A stretch of DNA of 6,541 nt from Halobacteriaceae archaeon Tc-Br11_E2g27 (lineage in GTDB: Archaea; Halobacteriota; Halobacteria; Halobacteriales; Haloarculaceae): positions 1-6,541 of the forward strand of contig LKNH01000146.1 of NCBI GenBank assembly GCA_001564135.1. Direction: 5' to 3'. Below, in pieces: positions 1 through 4,495 of this stretch (positions are counted from its first letter, which is position 1; each line of letters opens with the position of its first letter). The notes below the pieces were generated by a model that was not told where the DNA came from, made no database searches, and worked only from the letters and a program-made list of their open reading frames with translations. A program made the translations under genes and the position numbers.

Positions 1-2
1 TC

Positions 3-452
3 GCTCACGGACTCTCACAGACCTGCCGCTATGCGGGACAGTCACGGTGGTTCTATTCAGTCGCTCGCCATTCGCTCTACGTCCATAGTGAACTCGCTGA
101 AGAGTACGGCCCTCGCGTTCAGCTGTACGGGCTTTTTCACGACGCTGCTGAAGCGTACATTACTGACGTTCCACGACCAATCAAAGGGGAACTTGAGGGA
201 TATGAACGGATTGAACGGAACATTCTTGAAACGGTCTGGGACTGGCTCGGTGTCGAGCCACCGACTGACGACCAGTGGAACGCAGTCAAACAGGCGGATG
301 TCCGACTCTTTCGGTACGAAGCGGATGTGCTATTGACCGAGTTCGAGCCACCAGAAGTGCCCTCCTTAGCGTACGAACTCGACCCAGTTGACCAGCGAGA
401 AATCCGAACACAGTTCATGAAAAAAGCAACCGAACTGCAGGCACAATTGTAA
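3..452 (+). CDS. HD-domain phosphohydrolase (YfbR-like), 5'-truncated
   Basis: The reading frame is open from the left edge to a TAA at 450-452 and gives 149 visible residues; the start lies outside the window. The metal-binding HD signature is complete. His is at visible residue 23 (in ARHSLYV), the His-Asp doublet at 46-47 (in GLFHDAAEAY), and the distal Asp at 99 (in KQADVRL). The stretch HDAAEAYITDVPRPIKGEL is typical of the HD phosphohydrolases related to bacterial YfbR, a 5'-deoxynucleotidase. Family members commonly begin some 30 residues before the first residue seen here, so most of the domain is present. By family, the expected activity is metal-dependent hydrolysis of a nucleotide monophosphate phosphate in the cytoplasm; the actual substrate cannot be read from sequence. 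The gene converges on rli, and no T-run follows its stop. A 101-residue frame inside it (31-336) is a shadow, because only this frame carries the HD motif. Confidence 0.88.
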   Translation, partial: AHGLSQTCRYAGQSRWFYSVARHSLYVHSELAEEYGPRVQLYGLFHDAAEAYITDVPRPIKGELEGYERIERNILETVWDWLGVEPPTDDQWNAVKQADVRLFRYEADVLLTEFEPPEVPSLAYELDPVDQREIRTQFMKKATELQAQL

Positions 453-459
453 CGGGTTA

Positions 460-541
460 TATACCGGTAGACGGAAGCTGTGATAGATTCGTCACCACCC
501 GTCCTGCGTTAGGCCTATCAATTGTTCCGTCGACCGGTATA
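460..541. repeat. Long imperfect inverted repeat (hairpin) between convergent genes
   Basis: The left arm TATACCGGTAGACGGA (460-475) is the reverse complement of the right arm TCCGTCGACCGGTATA (526-541) except for one A/G mismatch (469 with 532). A476 also pairs with T525. In the same register, after a symmetric 4x4 internal loop (477-480 with 521-524), TGATAG (481-486) pairs with CTATCA (515-520). That leaves a 28-base apical loop holding a possible CCT/AGG mini-stem. It fills most of the 98 bases between the stops of the HD gene and rli, so a two-way transcription end or 3'-UTR fold is the simplest role. A run of four T on the minus strand (541-544) lies just after the rli stop, as euryarchaeal termination would favour. 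Both arm ends also contain TATA-like bases (TTATATA 457-463; TATAAAAG 538-545). A small mobile-element remnant is possible. Confidence 0.7.
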
Positions 542-550
542 AAAGCGGTT

Positions 551-2380
551 TCAGGGTGCGTAATAATACTCGCCGGCCGATTTTTGCTCGCGGTCAAGCT
601 GACTACCTGGTTTGTTAATACGCGGGCGGGAGGTTCGTTCATCTCGGCGGAACGTAATATTCAGATTCGAGAGGAACTGATTCATCCCTTCACGCATCCC
701 GCTCGGCGTTGCTGCATGCCCGTGTTGGGCTGGCTCACCATCGAAAACCAGCAACCGGTCAGAGAGCAGGTCAATCATATAGATATCGTGGTCGATGACC
801 ATCGCCGTCGCGTTGTGGTTTTCGGCATAGCGTCGGATTGCCGACGTTGCGAGAACCCGCTGTTCGACATCGAGGTGAGCAGAGGGTTCATCCAGCAAAT
901 AGAGGTCAGCATCTTTCGAAAGACAGGCTGCAATCGCAACCCGCTGGCGCTCACCACCGGAAAGGTCAGTGAGGTTTTGCTCCATAATGCGCTCTAATTG
1001 CAACGGCTGTGCAATCTCCGTATTCCAGTACGATGAGCCAAAGTCGTTCGTAATTGATGAGAGGAACGCGTCAACCCGCATTGGCTGGTCAATTTCGATA
1101 TACTGTGGCTTGTAAGCGATATCGAGCTGTGAGTCGACTTTGCCGCTGTCTGGTTCGAGCCGTCCGGCAAGAAGCTTTGCAAACGTTGATTTCCCAATTC
1201 CGTTCGGCCCAACAACGCCAAGTACCTCGTTTTCACGAATGGTTCCGGCCTCAACCTCAAGCGAGAATTCACCGTCGCCGTAATCTTTTGAGAGAGCTGG
1301 ATACTCGATGACAACATCCCCTGTTGACAGAGAGCGTGGTGCGTGTTCCTCAAACTCGATATTAGTCTCACGCACCCGCATGTTTTCGTTTTCAAGATAG
1401 CCAGAGAGATACTGATTAATTCCCCCTTTGACCGACTTTGGTGGGGTAATGATACCGAAGGCACCGGACTCACCATAGCCGATGTGGATGGCATCGGCAA
1501 GCAAGTCCAAGATTGCGAGGTCGTGTTCGACGACGAGCATCGACCGGCCCTCTTCTTCAGCAAGTTCCCGAATCAATCGAGCAGCAGTCATCCGCTGGCT
1601 GATGTCAAGATACGGCGTGATTTCGTCGAGGAAATAAAAATCCGCATCACGGGCGAGTGCAGCAGCAAGCGCCACTCGCTGGAGTTCACCACCGGAAAGT
1701 GTGTCAATTGGCTGGTCGACAACCGGTTCGATTTCGAGCCGTTCGGTCAGTTCATCAAGGACACCTCGCTCGTCGGTTCCTGCGAGGAGTTCCGATGTCT
1801 TCCCTGAGAACTGGTCAGGAATCTGGTCGACATACTGTGGTTTGCGGGAGACAGTAACATCACCGGCACGCATCGATTCCAGATACTCCTGCAACGCAGT
1901 CCCCCGGTAACTTTCGAGAATTTCGTCCCAGTCCGGTTCCTCGCCTATCTGACCGAGGTTGGGTGCGAGCTCGTCGGCAAGAATATGGACCGCAGTAGTT
2001 TTCCCGATTCCGTTTGGTCCAAGGATACCAGTGACTCTGCCGTCTTCCGGTGCTGGCAGCCCATAGAGGGCAAAAGAATTGTCACCGAATCGGTGAACAG
2101 GCTCCTCATCCAGTTCCTGTGGGAGGTTAAGAATCTGAATTGCATCAAAGGGACATTTTTCGACGCAGATACCACAGGTTTCGCCGAGGCAGATATCCTC
2201 GGAAATCCAGACCTGGTCGGCGCGACCCTGATACGGTTCGTCCTGTTCGTACCGCTCTTCGCGGGTGATGATGCACTCCTTGCCAGTTCGGTTTGGTGGA
2301 CAGAAGTTCGCACACTCGTAGTTACATCTGTCTGGCTGGCATTTCTCCAGGTCGACAACGGCGATACTATCGTCAGCCAT
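551..2380 (-). CDS. rli: ABCE1/RLI ribosome-recycling ATPase
   Basis: The gene encodes 609 residues, the usual haloarchaeal RLI length. ABCE1 binds the A-site side of the small subunit with the release factor Pelota or aRF1 and splits 70S ribosomes after termination or stalling. An N-terminal ferredoxin-like domain carries Cys14, 19, 23, 27 and 36, then Cys64, 69, 72 and 76 (the last before Pro). NBD1 has Walker A GPNGIGKT at 121-128, signature LSGGE at 228-232, Walker B FYFLDE with Glu253, and switch His286. NBD2 has GPNGIGKS at 391-398, LSGGE at 473-477, YLLDE with Glu498, and His531. Both ATP sites look intact. The second cluster loop reads CLGETCGIC, two residues longer than the common C-x2-C-x2-C form. 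A longer start at 2431 is rejected, because it would overlap the upstream gene and the conserved N-terminus MADDSIAVVDLEKC begins here. The start sits 2 bases after the stop of the EMC6-like gene, so translation is probably coupled. Confidence 0.98.
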   Translation of the reverse strand: MADDSIAVVDLEKCQPDRCNYECANFCPPNRTGKECIITREERYEQDEPYQGRADQVWISEDICLGETCGICVEKCPFDAIQILNLPQELDEEPVHRFGDNSFALYGLPAPEDGRVTGILGPNGIGKTTAVHILADELAPNLGQIGEEPDWDEILESYRGTALQEYLESMRAGDVTVSRKPQYVDQIPDQFSGKTSELLAGTDERGVLDELTERLEIEPVVDQPIDTLSGGELQRVALAAALARDADFYFLDEITPYLDISQRMTAARLIRELAEEEGRSMLVVEHDLAILDLLADAIHIGYGESGAFGIITPPKSVKGGINQYLSGYLENENMRVRETNIEFEEHAPRSLSTGDVVIEYPALSKDYGDGEFSLEVEAGTIRENEVLGVVGPNGIGKSTFAKLLAGRLEPDSGKVDSQLDIAYKPQYIEIDQPMRVDAFLSSITNDFGSSYWNTEIAQPLQLERIMEQNLTDLSGGERQRVAIAACLSKDADLYLLDEPSAHLDVEQRVLATSAIRRYAENHNATAMVIDHDIYMIDLLSDRLLVFDGEPAQHGHAATPSGMREGMNQFLSNLNITFRRDERTSRPRINKPGSQLDREQKSAGEYYYAP

Positions 2381-2382
2381 GG

Positions 2383-2712
2383 TTACTGTAGTGCACCCGT
2401 CGTTAGCAACAGCGTCCACGTGACGAACCACAGTGCAAACGTCATGAAGAAGATATACAACTGGTCTTTCGTTCCGAACTCAGCGGTATCGATGCCAATG
2501 ACACTGTAAATGGGGAACTGGACTGCAATCGCGCCAAGCAAAAACAGTCCGCCCATGAAGGTATCCGGGCTAGTTCCCTCCGTGGCAAACAGCATCGAAA
2601 GGACCGCAGCGACGATACCCAACAACGTCGCCGTCGTGGTGACTGTCACGCTCCGGAGAAAGGGGTCAAACTCCTCCGTCTCTGGTGCGGTGTCACCGGT
2701 TTCCGTAGCCAT
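2383..2712 (-). CDS. EMC6-like three-helix membrane protein
   Basis: This is a 109-residue protein with an acidic cytoplasmic-looking N-terminus (residues 1-20). It has three predicted membrane helices at about 21-43, 51-72 and 85-105. The C-terminal segment, from GIDTAEFGTKD through FMTFALWFVTW to LLLTTG, resembles haloarchaeal proteins that I recall being annotated EMC6-like. EMC6 is a core subunit of the eukaryotic ER membrane complex, which inserts membrane proteins; the archaeal role is unproven. The start at 2712 is chosen because a TATA-like element lies 26 bases upstream, and the longer reading to 2775 would place that element inside the gene. The stop TAA is followed by two bases and then the rli ATG, so it is the first gene of a two-gene operon. 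The family call rests on recalled similarity and helix layout, not a search, so a generic small membrane protein remains possible. Confidence 0.8.
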   Translation of the reverse strand: MATETGDTAPETEEFDPFLRSVTVTTTATLLGIVAAVLSMLFATEGTSPDTFMGGLFLLGAIAVQFPIYSVIGIDTAEFGTKDQLYIFFMTFALWFVTWTLLLTTGALQ

Positions 2713-2734
2713 ACCAACTGGTCCGATACCCGCA

Positions 2735-2741
2735 GTAAAAA
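2735..2741 (-). promoter_or_regulatory. TATA box of the EMC6-like/rli operon
   Basis: On the minus strand this reads TTTTTAC. It is centred 26 bases upstream of the ATG at 2712, the spacing expected for a haloarchaeal promoter driving a leaderless transcript. No Shine-Dalgarno sequence precedes that ATG, which agrees. No separate promoter can be placed between the two genes, so it probably serves rli as well. Confidence 0.65.
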
Positions 2742-2777
2742 GGTGTTCGTTATCCAGACCAGGAGAGTTTAACACCT
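2741..2777. repeat. Perfect 7+7 inverted repeat in the divergent promoter region
   Basis: AGGTGTT (2741-2747) and AACACCT (2771-2777) are exact reverse complements with centres 30 bases apart, close to three helical turns. The left arm touches the minus-strand TATA box (2735-2741), and the right arm overlaps the plus-strand TATA-like TTTAAC (2768-2773). This geometry would suit a dimeric regulator controlling both divergent units. A 7-base match in a spacer of this size can also arise by chance, so it is a candidate only. Confidence 0.4.
2768..2773 (+). promoter_or_regulatory. Putative TATA box of the four-helix membrane protein gene
   Basis: TTTAAC fits the T-rich haloarchaeal TATA element. 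A start site 26-27 bases downstream of its centre would fall near 2797. That lies between two in-frame ATGs (2792 and 2807) and favours the second with a leader of about 10 bases. The match is weaker than the opposing minus-strand element. Confidence 0.4.
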
Positions 2778-2806
2778 GTCACCCCAGAAGTATGGTAGAA
2801 TCACCG

Positions 2807-3283
2807 ATGACAGAGACGTGGGATGGGGCGTCGCCGCTGTTGTTTCTCGGTGGCGCAGCCATTTTTCTCGGCGGCATTGCCCTGTTTGGATACGATTTAT
2901 TTGCGGGCAATGACCCGTTTCGGGGAATCGTCGGAAACGCCGTTGGTGCAGCATTGCTCATCGGCTGGGCAGCGCTCGATACCGTACAGGACCCAAACTC
3001 CGAGGTCAATACAGGTGGCGGAGCGGCCGGAACGGCACTCCTGCTATATGGGATGTATCTGTTGCTCGGCGGCGTTACCATCGCTGCGACCGGCCTGTTC
3101 TTTCACGAACGGGGGGCAATCGGACTCTGGTACGTTGGCCTCGCAATCGTGAGCATAGTCATCGGCTTTTTGATTTTCCCGACAGGAAGCGTCGTCAGTG
3201 AGGAAGAGTCCAAAACGGATGGAAAGAGCGAGAAAAACCAAACAGGCTCAGACAGCAAGGATAGTTCAAAAAAAGCGGAATGA
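2807..3283 (+). CDS. Unrecognised four-helix membrane protein with charged C-terminal tail
   Basis: I do not recognise this 158-residue protein and assign no function. It shows four hydrophobic segments at about residues 9-30, 40-58, 73-98 and 104-125. They are rich in Gly, Ala and Leu, with Gly-Gly pairs in helices 1 and 3. Between helices 2 and 3 is a short polar loop (QDPNSEVNTGGG). Residues 131-158 form a hydrophilic, Ser/Lys/Glu/Asp-rich tail that looks disordered and has more Lys than is usual in haloarchaeal proteins. No signal-peptide cleavage motif is evident. The stop is the TGA at 3281-3283. The alternative start ATG at 2792 adds five residues (MVESP); the shorter form is preferred from the position of the TATA-like element. 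It is transcribed away from the EMC6-like/rli operon and shares its intergenic control region. A long upstream extension of this frame to 2510 is antisense to the EMC6-like gene and is discounted. Confidence 0.75.
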   Translation: MTETWDGASPLLFLGGAAIFLGGIALFGYDLFAGNDPFRGIVGNAVGAALLIGWAALDTVQDPNSEVNTGGGAAGTALLLYGMYLLLGGVTIAATGLFFHERGAIGLWYVGLAIVSIVIGFLIFPTGSVVSEEESKTDGKSEKNQTGSDSKDSSKKAE

Positions 3284-3435
3284 GGAGGAGGTGAAGGTAG
3301 ACAGTAAATATAATTTAGATGATATTAATCACAGATACTATCCAACAAATGACGTGAGAGTTAATAAAAGTACGAATCAGTTATGACAGCTATTTATATA
3401 CAATAATTAAGTACCGGGGCATGGTATCGTAGCAC
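3284..3435. other. AT-rich intergenic island
   Basis: These 152 bases are strikingly AT-rich compared with the flanking genes, especially 3298-3410. They hold a TATA element for the downstream GNAT gene and, just after the preceding stop, GGAGGTGA (3287-3294). That is a perfect match to the archaeal anti-Shine-Dalgarno, but no convincing start follows at the right distance. I see no T-run of five or more, no strong hairpin and no RNA gene. A possible GTG-started frame of 31 codons (3291-3386) has AT-rich codons unlike the neighbours and is not called as a gene. Confidence 0.6.
3393..3400 (+). promoter_or_regulatory. TATA box upstream of the wHTH-GNAT gene
   Basis: TTTATATA is the best TATA match in the window. 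It predicts transcription starting near 3422, giving a leader of about 14 bases before the ATG at 3436. A second AT element, ATAATTAA (3403-3410), sits about 29 bases from that ATG and could instead drive a leaderless transcript. At the first predicted start lies a three-codon micro-frame ATG GTA TCG TAG (3421-3432). Confidence 0.55.
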
Positions 3436-4176
3436 ATGGAGTTAACTGAACGGCCACAGTTCAATCATAAAGACCGGAAGGATATCTACGAATACGTAGA
3501 GCGTCACGGTGCAACTCCGCCTGAGGAGGTGAGACGCGTGTTAAATATGGACCACGAAAAGCGAGCGTTTGGCCATCACGTGGCAATTCTGAAACGGGAC
3601 GAAATACTCGAAGAGCACAACGGAAAACTCCGTCTAGCGTTCAAAACTGGTGCCGAAGAGGAGTTTGAGAAAGAAAATCTCTCGTTCACTATTCGGCAAG
3701 CAAGACAGGAGGACCTGACAGGGCTCGTCGGAGCAATTCGTGCGGCAATCGGCGATGGTGAGTATGTGCTAGCCGAATCCGTGGCTGATGTTATCGATAA
3801 TGAGGGTGTACTCTTACGTCACAATGAAATAGAATCGCGGATGTTCTTTGTGGCGACCGTCAACGACGAGGTTGTCGGCTGGGTCCATCTCAAACACCGG
3901 GAACTCCGTAAACTGAAACATACAGCGGAGTTAACACTCGGCGTACTCGAACGATATCAGGGACACGGTATCGGGAGCCACCTGCTCGAACGCGGTCTTG
4001 AGTGGGCAAGCGCACAGGGCTTTGAAAAAATCTGCAACTCGATTCCCTCCTCAAACGAACGAGCCATCAGCTTCCTCGAATCGCGTGACTTCGAAGTCGA
4101 AGCAGTGCGCGAAGACCACTACAAACTGAACGGAGACTACGTTGATGAAGTGATGATGGCTCGTCACTTGAAGTGA
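3436..4176 (+). CDS. Winged-helix/GNAT-family N-acetyltransferase fusion
   Basis: This 246-residue protein appears to have two domains. Residues 1-75 look like a winged helix-turn-helix: helices around 12-24, 28-36 and 42-54, then a short wing (EEHNGKLRLAF). Residues 83-246 form a GNAT acetyltransferase domain. Strand 4 and the acetyl-CoA-binding motif A span 164-184, with the pyrophosphate loop QGHGIG at 175-180 (R/Q-x-x-G-x-G/A pattern). The late segment IPSSNERAISFLESRDFE (204-221) is the usual GNAT asparagine/helix region. GNATs transfer the acetyl group of acetyl-CoA to an amine; the acceptor is unknown. The N-terminal domain suggests DNA or protein binding, perhaps coupling acetylation to transcription, but that is inference. 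The ATG at 3436 is the first in frame after the AT-rich promoter. The gene ends 8 bases from the convergent small-protein gene. Confidence 0.87.
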   Translation: MELTERPQFNHKDRKDIYEYVERHGATPPEEVRRVLNMDHEKRAFGHHVAILKRDEILEEHNGKLRLAFKTGAEEEFEKENLSFTIRQARQEDLTGLVGAIRAAIGDGEYVLAESVADVIDNEGVLLRHNEIESRMFFVATVNDEVVGWVHLKHRELRKLKHTAELTLGVLERYQGHGIGSHLLERGLEWASAQGFEKICNSIPSSNERAISFLESRDFEVEAVREDHYKLNGDYVDEVMMARHLK

Positions 4177-4184
4177 TTATCACA

Positions 4185-4385
4185 CTACCGGTTCGCTGCA
4201 CCGTTCGGAAACTCATCTTCTGTATTCTCCAGGGCATCAGCAACAATTCCATCCTTTCGCCCTTTGACGCGAGCATGTCCCGCACAGACCAATTCATTTG
4301 CTTTCCACGGGATATGTAACTCGAATGTTGCCCTGTCCTCGCAGCCGTTAATTTCACAGCGCGGGGAATCAGTATCAATGGGCAT
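4185..4385 (-). CDS. Small Cys/His putative zinc-binding protein
   Basis: This 66-residue acidic protein has Cys10-x4-Cys15, then Cys34-x2-His37. The spacing suits one structural zinc site of treble-clef or zinc-ribbon type; His24 is an extra potential ligand. The core NGCEDRATFELHIPW...NELVCAGHARV resembles short haloarchaeal proteins in which an ordinary CxxxxC knuckle faces a CxxH knuckle, but I cannot name a family. No membrane segment is present, so it is probably cytoplasmic, and a nucleic-acid or protein contact role is only a guess. The ATG at 4383-4385 gives all four ligands; the stop is TAG at 4185-4187. The antisense frame at 4264-4527 has no recognisable motif and is rejected. No strong TATA box is seen 26 bases upstream. 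The gene converges with the GNAT gene (8-base gap) and diverges from cdc48. Confidence 0.75.
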   Translation of the reverse strand: MPIDTDSPRCEINGCEDRATFELHIPWKANELVCAGHARVKGRKDGIVADALENTEDEFPNGAANR

Positions 4386-4436
4386 ACACCCTCGTACGCA
4401 GGCAGAGACATTAGTTGTGCGGGCCGACCGGCCGGA

Positions 4437-4463
4437 CTGTTTCCCCGCAAAGCGGAGCTACAG
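4437..4463. repeat. Imperfect palindrome upstream of the cdc48 TATA box
   Basis: CTGT (4437-4440) pairs with ACAG (4460-4463), and CCGC (4445-4448) pairs with GCGG (4452-4455) around an AAA centre in the same register, plus one extra C/G pair. Nine of twelve positions are symmetric. It ends 3 bases before the cdc48 TATA element, in the BRE and upstream activator zone, so it could be an operator. The GC-rich 8-base palindrome CCGGCCGG (4428-4435) lies immediately to its left. Confidence 0.35.
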
Positions 4464-4465
4464 GA

Positions 4466-4472
4466 GTTATAC
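4466..4472 (+). promoter_or_regulatory. TATA box of cdc48
   Basis: GTTATAC, with TTATAC at 4467-4472, is centred about 26 bases before the ATG at 4496, the spacing for a leaderless haloarchaeal transcript. No Shine-Dalgarno sequence precedes the ATG at a useful distance, which agrees with leaderless initiation and supports this start. Confidence 0.65.
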
Positions 4473-4495
4473 GGTTCGGTATCCTAGGTGGAAAC

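Noticed and set aside
31..336. 101-residue frame inside the HD-domain gene
   Set aside because: The alternative frame in the same interval carries the complete HD motif and runs to a natural stop. This one is a Ser/Thr-rich shadow.
584..997. 137-residue plus-strand frame antisense to rli, preceded by a TATAAAAG at 538-545
   Set aside because: It lies wholly inside a certain gene, has no recognisable motif, and is the usual mirror of a GC-biased coding strand. The TATA match is explained by the palindrome arm.
1985..2509. 174-residue plus-strand frame across the 5' end of rli and the end of the EMC6-like gene
   Set aside because: It is antisense to two well-supported genes and spans their junction. 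It has no domain signature.
3291..3386. GTG-started 31-codon frame with an overlapping SD-like sequence
   Set aside because: Codons are AT-rich and unlike every neighbour, the SD overlaps the start instead of preceding it, and no motif is visible. It fits non-coding intergenic DNA better.
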